64,000 nt of DNA. Origin: Flaccisagitta enflata (Eukaryota > Chaetognatha > Sagittoidea > Aphragmophora). Location: positions 99,634,001 through 99,698,000 of the forward strand of contig OZ231126.1 in assembly GCA_965153355.1 (NCBI GenBank). The letters are read 5' to 3'. Every line of letters starts with the position of its first letter. The first letter of the stretch is position 1. Below are positions 33,885-47,279 of this stretch, one piece after another. The notes beneath the pieces were generated by a model that was given only the letters and a program-made list of their open reading frames with translations, was not told the origin of the DNA and searched no databases. The position numbers and the translations under genes were made by a program.

Positions 33885-35182
33885 CACACATCTCTGGATA
33901 CCCCCCCAAAGAGAATCGAAAATACCATTTTTTCTGACTGTGCTATTTGTCTTCAGGAACATGTGAGCTACTAAAAAAAACAAAAAACAAAAAAATTCTT
34001 CTGAAATTTTTTCATTTGTTTCACTTTTTAGGTAAAAAAAGGGTATTTTTAGCAATTTTTGGGCATAAAATTGTTCATGCAGCTTAGAAATTCCAAAAAA
34101 AATACTGGAAATGCATGGCAATAGATAGAATATACACGTTTTTACCCTTCAAAAACATTTTTTTTAAATATCATACAGATTAGAGCTTAAAAATAGCCTA
34201 AAAATGACAAAATATGTTTTTTTTTAGTATTTTTCAGTCTAAATTTGTTTTTACAGGATTTTAAATCCTAGGAAAGTTTAGTAGTAGTCTGAGCTTAACT
34301 ACTTTTACCCTGAACAATCAGTAAATTTTGATTTCTTTAGATTTAGAGTTAAAAAATAACTAAAAAATAGTAAAATATTGTTTTTTTAAGCATCTTAAAG
34401 CAAATGATTATTCATGCACTCTTATAAAGCCAAAAAAATACTGGAAATGTGTGGCAATAGATTGAACATACATGTTTTTACCTTTCACAAAAAGTTCTTC
34501 TAGATATCTTAAAGATTAAAGTTTAAAAATGATGTAAAAATGCCAAAATATGTTTTTTTTCAGTATTTTTAAATCTCAAATTTTTTAATACAGCATTTCA
34601 ACATATATATTCTATCTATTGCCACACATTTCCAGTATTTTTTTGGATTTACAAAAGTGCATGAATAATTATTTGCTTTAAGATGCTTAAAAAAACAATA
34701 TTTTTTTAGCTCTAAGCATAAAAAAATCAAAATTTACTGATTGTTCATGGTAAAAGTAGTTAAGCTCAAACTACTACTACACTTTTCTAGGATTTCTTAG
34801 AAGTTGAAATGCTGTAAAAACAAATTTAGACTGAAAAATACTGAAAAAAAACATATTTTGTAATTTTTAGGCTATTTTTAAGCTTTAGTCTGTATGATAC
34901 TTACAAAAACTGTTTATGAAGGGTAAAAACATGTATATTCAATCTATTGCCATACATTTCCAGTATTTTTTCAGATTTTTTAAGCTGCATGAACAATTTA
35001 ATGCTTAAAATGTGCTAAAAATGCTCTTTTTTTACCTAAAAAGTGAAATAAATGAAAAAATTTCAGAAGAATTTTTTTGTTTTTTGTTTTTTTTAGTAGT
35101 CCACATGTTCCTGAAGACAAATAGCACAGTCAGAAAAAATGGTATTTTCGATTCTCTTTGGGGGGGTATCCAGAGATGTGTG
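33885..35182. mobile_element. 1.3-kb palindrome (fold-back element)
   Basis: Ends CACACATCTCTGGATACCCC and its complement. The arms of about 600 bp are imperfect complements around a centre near 34534, with a spacer of about 100 bp. Each arm contains a further direct repeat (AAATACTGGAAATGYRTGGC). No target duplication is clear and there is no coding frame. Confidence 0.88.
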
Positions 35183-35332
35183 TTCTGATATTATTCAACA
35201 TTTTTGGGTATTTTTGGGTATATATGTTTTTTTTGGGTATTTCTAGGTATTTTTGGACATATGTATTTTTTGAGTAATTTTGTGCAATAGTGGCCTTAAA
35301 GCATTAACGCAATGCATAAGTGGCCATAATTG

Positions 35333-36790
35333 TATGTAGGTAAGTATGTAGGTAAGTATGTAAGTATGTAAGTATGTAAGTATGTAGGTATGTAAGTATG
35401 TAAGTATGTATGTAAGTATATAAGTATGTAAGTATGTAAGTATGTATGTAAGTATGTAAGTAAGTATGTAAGTAAGTACATAAGTATGTAAGTATGTAGG
35501 TAAGTATGTAAGTATGTAGGTAAGTATGTAAGTAAGTAAGTATGTATGTAAGTATGTAAGTTAGTATGTATGTAAGTATGTAAGTAGGAAAGCATGTGTA
35601 TGAGCATGTAGGTATGTAAGCATGTAGGTATGTGTATGTAAGTATGTAAGTATGTGTAAGTATCTGAAGTACCCAAGTGGCAGTGGTAAGTAAGTATGTA
35701 AGTAGTATGTAGGTATGTAAGTAAGTGGTATATGTATGTAAGTAAGTATGTAAGTATGTAAGAATGTAAGTATGTGAGTATGTAGGTAAGTATGTAAGTA
35801 TGTAAGTATGTAAGTAAGTATGTAAGTATGTAAGTATGTAAGTATGTAAGTATATGTAAGCATGTAGGTAAGTATGTAAGTATGTTGGTATGTAAGTAAG
35901 TATGTATGTATGTATGTAAGTAGGTAAGCATGTACATGAGTATGTAGGTAAGTATGTAAGTATGTAAGTAAGTAGGTATGTAAGTATGTAAGTATGTAAG
36001 TAAGTATGTAAGTATGTAAGTATGTAAGTATATATGTAAGTATGTAAGTATGTAAGTATGTAAGTATGTAGGTAAGTATGTAATTGTGTAGGTAAGCATG
36101 AAAGTAAGTATGTATGTAACTAAGTAGGTAAGTATGTAAGTATGTATGTAAGTATGTAACATATGTATGTAGGTATGTAAGCATATAGCATGAAAGTATG
36201 TAAGCATGTAAGTATGTAATATGTACACGTAAGTACGTAAGTATGTGAGTTTGTAGGCAGTAAGCATGTGGCATGTAAGTATGTAAGTAAGGGGTATGTG
36301 GCATGTAAGTAGGTATGTGTAAGTATGAGTATGTAGGTAAGTATGTAAGTATGCATGTTATGTATAGCATGTAGGTAAGAAAGTAAGTATATAAGTAAGT
36401 ATGTAAGTAAGTATGTATGTAAGTATGTAAATATGTAAGTATGTAAGTATGTATGTATGTAAGTATGTAAGTAAGTGAGTATGTATGTATGTATGTATGT
36501 ATGTAAGTATGTTAGTATGTAAGTATGTAAGTAAATATGTAAGTATGTAAGTATGTATGTAAGTAAGTATGTATGTAAGTATGTAGTATGTATGTAAGTA
36601 TGTAAGTAAATATATAAGTATGTATATATGTAAGTATGTAAATATGTAAGTAGGTAATTAGGTAAGTCAGTAATAATGTAAGTATGTAAGTATGCAAGTA
36701 TGTAAGTATCTAAGTATGTAAGTATGTAAGTATGTAAGTATGTAGTATGTAAGTATGTAGTAAGTATGTAGTATGTTAAGTATGTAGTAT
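35333..36790. repeat. (TAAGTATG)n / (TAAG) satellite
   Basis: About 1.45 kb of GTAAGTAT, GTAGGTAA and GTATGTAT units. The minus strand encodes an artefactual LTYLHTYI repeat. Confidence 0.97.
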
Positions 36791-37127
36791 GAAGTTATGT
36801 AGTTGTGTGTAGTATGAAGTTGTGTAGTTTTGTGTAACTTAGCACGCGACTGTTGGCCTGTTGGGCTTGTTATCATTAAAAACATCATATGAGTTCCAAA
36901 ACGAAATGTTTTTCTTCCATCAACTTTCACCATATGTGCAATGTCTCTCAATCAAAATCTTTTAAACAAAACATACTTTTAAAATTTTTATATTTCTTTA
37001 ACTTTTTATATTTGTTTGATTTTTAATTTAAATTTCTTTATATCTATTTTCATTTTTTTTTCATTCTTCACTTGTCATTTCTTTCATTTTTCATTTTTTA
37101 TTCTTTTGTTTTATTATATCCTATTTT

Positions 37128-37401
37128 TTAGGTGGCGTGCTACGCGACACTACACCCCGCTTTGTTGGTTTGTTGGTTGGTCGGTCGGTCGGTCGGTCGG
37201 TCGGTCGGTCGGTCGGTCGGTTGAAGGATAAAATCGGGTACCTGCTCGCCGATATGGCAATATCCCTTTGTCCGCTTTTCCGTCTGTGGCATTTTTGAAT
37301 TTTTGTTTGTTTTTTTTTTTCTGTGAGATTTTACAATTTTATCTTTTTATAAGAGTGCCTGTGCTGAGCTGTCTGCAATTGTACCCTTTGTAGGGCTTGT
37401 T
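37128..37401 (+). mobile_element. Family A copy with long GGTC tract
   Basis: Head GGTGGCGTGCTACGCGACAC, TACACCCCGCTTTGTTGG, about 11 GGTC units, and tail ATTGTACCCTTTGTAGGGCT ending TGTT. Confidence 0.82.
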
Positions 37402-37486
37402 CTTCATTGAATAGAAACAAATTTGATTGAGAAAGGCACTTTACTATTAATGGCCAATAAAGCTTTTATTGAGTCTTTATACATTA

Positions 37487-37732
37487 AACAAGGCCGGATA
37501 CACGGCTACCCCAGTCGCGTGCGGGTGGGCAGGGGCCACAATTGAGGTCAGTGAAGCATTTGGGCAGGAGCAGTATGGTCAAAAACCCCATTAACGCCGA
37601 AAAAGTAAAGTGTGATGGACCGACGGACCGACGGACCAACGGACCAACGGACCAACGGACCAACGGACTGACGGACCGACGGACCGACAAAGCGGGGTGT
37701 AGAGTCGCGTAGCACGCGACTAAAAAAAAAAT
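37487..37732 (-). mobile_element. Family A copy, canonical reference copy
   Basis: All blocks are present: AACAAGGCCGGATACACGGC, CCAGTCGCGTGCGGGTGGGC, GAGGTCAGTGAAGCATTTGG, GGAGCAGTATGGTC, AAAGTGTGATGG, GACC/AACG tract, CAAAGCGGGGTGTAGAG and AGTCGCGTAGCACGCGACT followed by an A run. Confidence 0.96.
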
Positions 37733-37761
37733 AATTAGTTTGACTAGTTGATGATAAATGA

Positions 37762-37957
37762 AACAAGGCCAGATACACGGCTAACCAAGTCGCGTGCGGG
37801 TGGGCAGGGGCCGTTCTTGAGGTCACTTGATCACTTGGGCAGGAGCAGTGAGGCCATAGACCGCAAAAACCCAAAAAAAGTAAAGTGTGACGGACCGACG
37901 GACTGACGGACGGACCGACAAAGCGGGGTGTAGAGTCGCGTAGCACGCGACTAAAAA
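37762..37957 (-). mobile_element. Family A copy, canonical, 30 bp from the previous one
   Basis: Same block order and orientation as the neighbour, with a shorter GACG tract (about five units). Confidence 0.95.
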
Positions 37958-38600
37958 TTGCCCCTCATTCCATATGTATATCAGAATAATTTCTGTTTAC
38001 GAGATTAAATAGTTGGCAGGATGAATGGCAAACATCGAGACGCTTTCATTCGGCCTTTTCCCTCTTTTCAGCCGTCCCAAGAAGTCTATTTCACTCACTG
38101 CATTTAATTTCTTTATGGCTATTTCCATTTTGCAGTCCTGGTCATGAGGAATACAGAGTTACTGGGATGGAGAGAGGGTTGTCCCAGGAGGAGGGGGGAG
38201 GTCGGTAACTGACTTGGTTTGAATAAAAATATTGCCTAATTTGTATTGCTTAATTTGTTTTGGCAATCCTATTGATATAGAGACATTATAGCAAAATGGT
38301 GCCTCTCTTTGACAGACTTTAACAATTTAAACGCTTGAGATACATACTTGGAATTGGTTTAGAATTTTTTGAATATCTTCAAAATCACTTTGTCAAATAA
38401 AAGTTCAAAAGACTTTTCATTTATGTTTCATCAACTTGTACAAAAATGCTGCTTTTTTTTAATTCGCGTAGTACCAAAGTCTTGAAGTGTTGTTTTGTCC
38501 TGCTTTTCTTTAAAAAGCCCATAATTCAATTTAGGCCGGAGCTTATTTTCGCTGTTAGGGCCATCTGTCGTTGTACAATTAACACGGCCACAGCAAAGAA
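37958..38600. other. AT-rich spacer
   Basis: No gene or element recognised. Confidence 0.4.
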
Positions 38601-38985
38601 AACAAGCCCAAGAGGGCAACAGTCGCGTGCGTCTGGAAATGACAAACAAAAGAGCAAACACATGTTGAAATGTTAAAGAATGTTATAGAATGTTAAAAAA
38701 TGTTAAAAAATGGTAAAAAGTGTTAAAAGAACTTAGAAATGTTAAAAAAGGTAAAATTTTAGGAAATGTTAAAAAATGTTAAAATGTTAAAAAATGTTAA
38801 ACATTGTTAAAAAATGTTAAGAAATGTTAAAAAATATTAAGAAACATCAAAACATGTTAAGAAACGTTAAAAGAATAAAAAATTTAGAAATATTTGTTTC
38901 GGACCGACCGACCGACCGACCGACCGACCGACCGACCGACCGACCGACAGACCAAGGTGTAGAGTCGCGTGCACGCGACTAAAAA
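38601..38985 (-). mobile_element. Family A copy with ATGTTAAAAA core
   Basis: Tail AACAAGCCCAAGAGGGCAAC, AGTCGCGTGCGTCTGG, about 20 ATGTTAAAAA units, (GACC)n with about 13 units, and AAGGTGTAGAGTCGCGTGCA, with head hairpin AGTCGCGTGCACGCGACT. Confidence 0.94.
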
Positions 38986-39805
<820 letters not shown>

Positions 39806-40096
39806 CATGAAAACGTACGGACACCACTCCCTCCTACACACACAACCAAACACGCCCATCCCCACGTATTCTGTAATGTATCTGATCAGAGACCATATCG
39901 CAACGATGATAATGCATATTCTGGGATATTTGTTTTAAAGTAATGTTGTTCAATTCCTATATCAATTCATAGCAATTCGTACATTCGTAACTGTGTATGG
40001 CGGCGGCCATGGACGTAGGACAAGGGACGTCCGGCACGTCCTCAGATGCCCCAACTCATTGGTTCTTAGATTAGCATCCATCATAGATTTCGAGGA

Positions 40097-40322
40097 AACA
40101 AGGCCAACACCTAAATGTCGTGTGCGAGACTTACATTTAGAATGATTACAATGACTTGGAATGACTTAGCTTACTCTTAAATGACCTAACATGACTTAAA
40201 GAAATAAAATTGATAAAAAAAGTAACAGCGTGATGGACCAACTGACTGACAGACCAACTGACCAACGGACAGACAGAGAAAGTGGGGTGTAGAATGTAAA
40301 GTTGTGTGCACGCGACTGAAAA
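40097..40322 (-). mobile_element. Family A copy, AACACCTA tail subfamily
   Basis: Tail AACAAGGCCAACACCTAAAT, GTCGTGTGCGAGACTTACAT, AATGACTTGG core, GACCAACTGACTGACAGACC, AAAGTGGGGTGTAGA and head GTGCACGCGACT. Confidence 0.9.
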
Positions 40323-40476
40323 ACATGTAATGAAAAAATATGCATAGAAAAATATGATTACGCCTTCAAAAATACATTGTTTTGTTTTCTCTGTAGAATG
40401 AAAAAAAAACCTTGATTAATGATTTCTACTTCATTGTGGCGTCAGTCTCATAACTGCCAGGGGTCGTCCCAGGGCA

Positions 40477-40710
40477 TTTTTAGTCGCGTGCACGTGACTC
40501 TACAACCCGCTTTGTCTGTCGGTCGGTTGGTCGGTCGGTTGGTCAGTTGGTCGGTTGGTCAGTTGGTCAGTCGGTTGGTTGGTCACGTTTTACTTTTCTT
40601 ATGATTTTATTTTTTTCACCCCACTGCTCCTGCCCAAATGGTTTAGTGACCACAGATATGGCCTCTGCCCACCCGCAGGCGACTTCGGTAGCCGTGTATC
40701 CGGCCTTGTT
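40477..40710 (+). mobile_element. Family A copy, canonical
   Basis: Head AGTCGCGTGCACGTGACTCT, a GTCGGTTGGTCGGTTGG tract, CACTGCTCCTGCCCAAATGG, CACCCGCAGGCGACTTCGGT, tail GTATCCGGCCTTGTT. Confidence 0.94.
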
Positions 40711-40828
40711 TTCTTCTACATCCATGTGGCAATTTGGTGCTTTATTGATAAAGGATAGTTGTGAGGGGTCCGGATTAAGCACCAGTGAGAGTTCCCAAGA
40801 CTCTCGTCCTTTGTTTTTTTACATTTTT

Positions 40829-41044
40829 AGTCACGTGCACGCGACTCTACACCCCGCTTTGTCCGTTGGTCGGTCGGTCAATCGGTTGGTTGGTTGGTTG
40901 GTCGGTTGGTCCCCATTTTACTTTTTTTATCAATTTTATTTCTTTACGTCATTTTAAGCCATTTTAGGGTAAACTAAGTCATTCTAAGTCATTCTAAGTC
41001 AATCTGTAAGTCTCGCACGCGACTTATAGGTGTTGGCCTTGTTT
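40829..41044 (+). mobile_element. Family A copy with empty site available
   Basis: AGTCACGTGCACGCGACTCT to CGCACGCGACTTATAGGTGT ending GGCCTTGT. Flanks (40727-40828 and 41045-41075) match 41437-41560, which lacks the element. Confidence 0.95.
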
Positions 41045-41436
41045 GATAAGGCAATGTTGTCAAAAGTCATATAGTTAAGTACATGGATATGGAATGCCGG
41101 CGGTCCCAGTTGGTAGACACTCGATTCCTGTCTTTAAGGGTATGGTTTCTTTACAATATTGTCTAATGGTGATATGTTTTTTATTAATGCTAATTATGAC
41201 AATATGCTTTTTAAATAGATATTTTTCTCAGATATTTGTGGTGAAACATCTCTTTACCAGTGCAGAAATTGTATCAGAACCTGAGTGCCTGACCTTGTCG
41301 GAGTCAAGGCCCTTAGAGGAACGTCCCAAAGTGGCTGTGCAATAGGATCACTCCGAGATCCTGCATTTGGTTCTACAGGGAGTAGGTTATCTGCATATGA
41401 AAGACTGTGTTTGCCATGGTTTTGGTTTTTCAATGC

Positions 41437-41560
41437 TTTTTATTGATAAATAATAGTTGTGAGGGGTCCAGATAAAGTATCATTGAGAGTTCCCAAGACT
41501 CTGGTCCATTTTTTTAATACATTTTTTAATAAGGCAATGTTGTCACAAGTCATATAGCAA
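41437..41560. repeat. Paralogous empty site for the 40829 insertion
   Basis: Contains GTTGTGAGGGGTCCAGATAA, GAGAGTTCCCAAGACTCTGG, then ACATTTTTTAATAAGGCAAT. The same blocks flank the Family A copy. Confidence 0.9.
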
Positions 41561-41696
41561 AACTTCACCCTGCTCATATTATCTGGAGGAACAAAAATTA
41601 TGAAGATCTACATTTCTCTTCTTTGAAAATTTCCTCATTAACCATTTCTGATTTAGATTTGAAGTTACCCCTAAAAACTAAGATTAATGGAAATGA

Positions 41697-41800
41697 ACAA
41701 GGCCGGATACACGGCTACCCCAGTCGCGTGCTAGTGGGCAGGGGCCTCAATTGAGGTCACCAGATCATTTGGGCAGGAGCAGTGAGGCCAAAAATCACAA
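41697..41800 (-). mobile_element. Family A 3' fragment
   Basis: AACAAGGCCGGATACACGGC to GGGCAGGAGCAGTGAGGCC. The tract and head are missing. The following 41870-41910 sequence matches 54174-54230. Confidence 0.9.
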
Positions 41801-42088
41801 AAAAGTCACTTAAAAAATCGACGATGAACAATTTAAAAAAAAAAGTAACGAAAGTCCTAATACTAGCCACTCTATATTAGGTAATTAAGATAAAAAGAAA
41901 TTCCCAACTTCTGCAATGTGAGGCATCCAAATGTGGCAACCGAATCGGCCTTTCTTCCTCGTTGGAAGGTCTTTGGGCGTTGGAAGCGAAGGAGAATGAA
42001 AGCCCCAACCAAATTGCAGAAGAGAGAAATTCTATGGCCCATAGAAGCTTAGACTCAATGAAACCCACGGCAAATATGGATCTGAAGA

Positions 42089-42129
42089 GGGAAAGGGGGA
42101 GGGGAAGGGAGGGGAAGGGTGGGGGAGGC
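42089..42129 (+). other. G-rich run with G-quadruplex potential
   Basis: Six or more G runs of 3-5 separated by one or two A/T bases (GGGGGAGGGGAAGGGAGGGG and onward). Confidence 0.7.
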
Positions 42130-42317
42130 GGTATGGAAAATGAAATCCAATGAATGGTTATTGAATTAAACATGATTAGATAGAAAATGAAAATGAAACT
42201 GATGGACGGACAGACTGACGGACGGCGCAATGGAGTAAACAAACATACTGTATAAAGACACCGTCGATTGTTAACATCGCATTTGTTTGTGGAGACGATT
42301 GTCTGTTTGTCTATCTG

Positions 42318-42323
<6 letters not shown>

Positions 42324-42407
<84 letters not shown>

Positions 42408-42423
42408 TCTGTCTGTCTGTCTC

Positions 42424-42508
<85 letters not shown>
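42324..42508. repeat. (GT)n then (CT)n compound microsatellite
   Basis: About 40 GT, a CTGTCTGT bridge, then about 38 CT. Confidence 0.98.
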
Positions 42509-42513
<5 letters not shown>

Positions 42514-42579
42514 CTCTCACCACAGCGTTGACGATCAAAGACTAGGCGTCATTTCCACGGACTATTTGGACCATTTCTC

Positions 42580-42730
42580 ACATGAATGATGATGAAAACG
42601 ACGACTCAGAGTGTGGCCATGGTGACGAAAATGATGATGATGATGATGACAATGACGACTCAGACCGTGGCCATGACGACGATGATTATGATGACAATGA
42701 CTGCAAGGAAGAGGACGATTGTTTTAGAGG
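42580..42730. repeat. GAC/GAT/ATG degenerate trinucleotide region
   Basis: Two related half-units share GACTCAGANYGTGGCCATG, suggesting a larger duplication. Confidence 0.75.
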
Positions 42731-42859
42731 ATGACAAAGAATATTCATTATTTTGGGAACTAAAGAGTTAAGAGTCAGGGACGTAGGACAAGGGCATGCC
42801 GGGCATGCCATGGCATGCCCTGTTGTCGGGACACTAAAGTTGTCGGGACACCAATCTCT

Positions 42860-43011
42860 TCAAGAAAAAAAAGAGAAAGAGGGAAGAAGGAAGAAGAAGG
42901 AAGAAAAAAAAGAAGAGGGAAAAAAGAAAGAAAAGGAAGAAAAAAAAAAGGAAAAGAAAAAAAAAGGGGAAAAATGCAAAGAGATAGAGAGAAAAAGTTA
43001 GAAAGAGAGGC

Positions 43012-43062
<51 letters not shown>

Positions 43063-43064
43063 GG
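42860..43064. repeat. A/G tract and (GACA)n
   Basis: Purine tract followed by about 13 GACA units (43009-43062). Confidence 0.95.
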
Positions 43065-43315
43065 TAGAGGACTCCAAGCTAAAAAGTAGAAAGAAAAAAA
43101 CCCATCTAAATAGATTGGTAGTGAAAAGGGAAAGAAAGAAAAAAGGAAAAAAAAAAAACAGGGAACTACAGACACACTGGCACTGACAGATAAATAGACA
43201 AGTGATTACGTTTTAATGGTGGCAAGCTAACAGATCTATACAAAGGCCAAGTAAAATGGAAAACTCCTTATCAGGCAACCATTTAGTAACGAAAACTTTG
43301 CTTAAGTTGAAATCA

Positions 43316-43995
43316 TTTCCTCTGAAGCACGACATCGTGCTTGAGTGGAATGAAGAATGACTAGTGCTTCTTACAATTCGTGCTTCAGTGCAATTGGTAT
43401 TGTAGTAAAGATAATCAAAGTAATCTTTATTTACTTTCATCTGAAGAAATCATCTCCTTTCTTTTTTTCCTCTTACTTCTTATCTTCTCCTTAGTAGACT
43501 CACTAAATAAAGAGAATGTTGTATCAAAAACAAAATATTTTTTACATCTACTAAGTTTTTATAAAAAATTAATATGGGTAAAACTCATTTTTAAAAAAAA
43601 TTCATGTGGGGAAAACTCATTTTTATAAAAAATTAATGTGGGGAAAACTCATTTTCTTTCATGAAACATAAATTCATGTGATAGGAAAAAGCTTTTGTCA
43701 TAAAAAAAACTTGGAAAAAGAATTAAAAGATAACATTTAAAGATAACAATTTATGACAACAAGAAAAACCTATCTTTATTTAAATAAAAGAAATTTAATA
43801 AATTCTAATTGCATGACCAATCAAAGAAAAACTGGATTGACTTTTTGTTTCATTGCAATTTGAAAAGAGGTCAAGAGTCAAGCAGAAGCACGAATTCCAA
43901 TTCCACTGAAGCACGAAGTCTTGCTTCAGTGGAATGGGGCCATACTGGCCTCATTTCCAGCTCAAAGTTTGTGATTCAGTGACTAGTTCCTTCTT
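43316..43995. repeat. Inverted GAAGCACGA motifs around an AT-rich core
   Basis: GTGCTTC / GAAGCAC-containing blocks with TGGAATGAAG and TGACTAGT occur at 43316-43400 and, inverted, at 43880-43995. Possibly a degenerate TIR element. Confidence 0.45.
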
Positions 43996-44050
43996 ATTAC
44001 CTACTTGTCTACCTTAAACTCGTTGAGATCAATACATTTTTCTGCAGTAA

Positions 44051-44237
<187 letters not shown>

Positions 44238-44808
44238 CTTCTTTGTCACAAATTTTCGTCCATGGGTGTATAGTTGCTCAAGTCTTGAATTCCCCCAGGG
44301 ATTTTTGTTGCCACTTAAAGTATATGTTTTTTTTTCATACACACCCTTTTTATAGCAAAGTTTTAGTTTAACTGTTATGAAATAATATTGTAGTAACTAA
44401 ATATTACTTCATAGTACTGCTAAAAGTGTTTATCTTTTGCAATTTCATTATCTTTGTTTTTCTACTCTTTAATTTCCTTCTCTATTTCCAAACCCCTTGA
44501 TTTTTCCCTTAACTTGTGAGGCGAAGGGGAGGGGATATGTGTGGGGAAATTTGTAACTATATTACAAGACCTTCAATTTGATCATTCTTGAAATTGTCAT
44601 GAAATGTTTATTCATCAAAAAAGTTCATGAAGCAATCAAAAATTACTAAAAAATGTTTCTTCACTAAGCACTATTCATGAAGCAAGCTAAAGTACAGCAA
44701 TAGTTACTGTTTTTTAAAAACCACAAGTTAGTTTCTGTTGGGACACTAAATTTGTCGGACACTAATTAAGGGGTGGCATGCCCTAAAAATCTAAACCTCC
44801 TACATCCC
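44238..44808. other. AT-rich spacer
   Basis: No gene recognised. Confidence 0.4.
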
Positions 44809-45232
<424 letters not shown>

Positions 45233-45424
45233 TGATGAGGGCTTTAATGTCTGCGCTCGGCTCGGCTCTCATGTCTTGTCATATTAACCCGTTTTCTCAT
45301 GTGACATTTTTTTCTTCATGGCAGTTTTGTAGCAGAAATCCTTGTTCCTCTCTCTTGTCTTTGCTTGTCTTCTTTATCGTGATTTTCTTAAATCATTATG
45401 TCCTTGACCCTGCCGGTTGTCGTG

Positions 45425-45826
<402 letters not shown>

Positions 45827-45860
45827 TGACCACAACCTGAAAAAGAATATGATGACGATC

Positions 45861-46485
<625 letters not shown>

Positions 46486-46499
46486 CAATGTTGTCCCAA

Positions 46500-46860
46500 T
46501 GTTGTTGTTTTGATGGCTGTCTTGGTATTCGCTGTTTTCCGCCTCGGCACGTGACTGATTTGAGCACATACAGCTTTCTCAAATTCCATGGCAACATAAA
46601 ATTGATCAAATCGGCCAATTCTTCTCAGGACTCCTTTCTTTTCTACTCTTTCTTTTCTTATCTTTCTTTTCTCATCATTCTTTTCTTCTCTTTCTTTTTG
46701 TTTTTTCCTCTTAAACGGAGGTGCTGAAGGTCGCGCTTTGCCAAATTGAGTCGAAAAATGAAAGCGTTTTGAGCGGCATATGAACAAGCCATATGCTTGC
46801 AGATTTTGGCCGTCAGTTCCGCTTCAAGCATGTCCTCATCTGTGTCTGCATTTCGCCATA
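46500..46860. other. Spacer
   Basis: No gene, tRNA or element recognised. Confidence 0.4.
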
Positions 46861-47188
46861 AACAAGGCCGGATACACGGCTACCCGAGTCGCGAGCGGGT
46901 GGGCAGGGGCTGTATTTGAGGTCACTTGATCATTTGGGCAGAAGCAGTGAGGCCAAAGACCGCAAAAAAAAAAACAAAAAAGGTAAAGTGTGACGGACGG
47001 ACGGACGGATGAATGGACGGACGGACGGACGGACGGACGGACGGACGGACGGACGGACGGACGGGCGGACGGACGGAGGGACGGACGGACGGACGGACGG
47101 ACGGACGGACGCACGGACGCACGGACGGACGCACGGACGGACGGACCGACAAAGCGGGGTGTAGAGTCGCGTATCACGCGATTAAAAA
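46861..47188 (-). mobile_element. Family A copy with expanded GGAC tract
   Basis: Canonical tail and boxes, then about 40 GGAC-type units (46993-47150) compared with about ten in other copies. CAAAGCGGGGTGTAGAG and head AGTCGCGTATCACGCGATT. Confidence 0.95.
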
Positions 47189-47279
47189 GGCGGAATACGC
47201 AGGAAAAGACGGTGCACCAGTTACAGAGTTTCAGAGTTTTTAACAAGAGCGTGACGGAGTGACCGACTAAATGAGTCTT

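Larger units (their letters stand above)
33494..36872 (+). mobile_element. Composite Family A copy: AACATTTTT core, palindrome, TAAGTATG satellite
   Basis: Head AGTCGCGTGCACGCGACTCT, AAGGTCGGTCCTCGGTCC, and (TTTTTAACA)n to about 33860. The palindrome 33885-35182 is inserted, after which ATTTTTGGGTATTT and then (TAAGTATG)n run to about 36790. Far end TTAGCACGCGACTGTTGGCC and TTGGGCTTGTT. It may be two nested copies sharing one head and one tail. Confidence 0.68.

Noticed and set aside
35296-36370. Minus-strand frames of LTYLHTYI repeats
   Set aside because: Translation of the TAAGTATG satellite in all phases.
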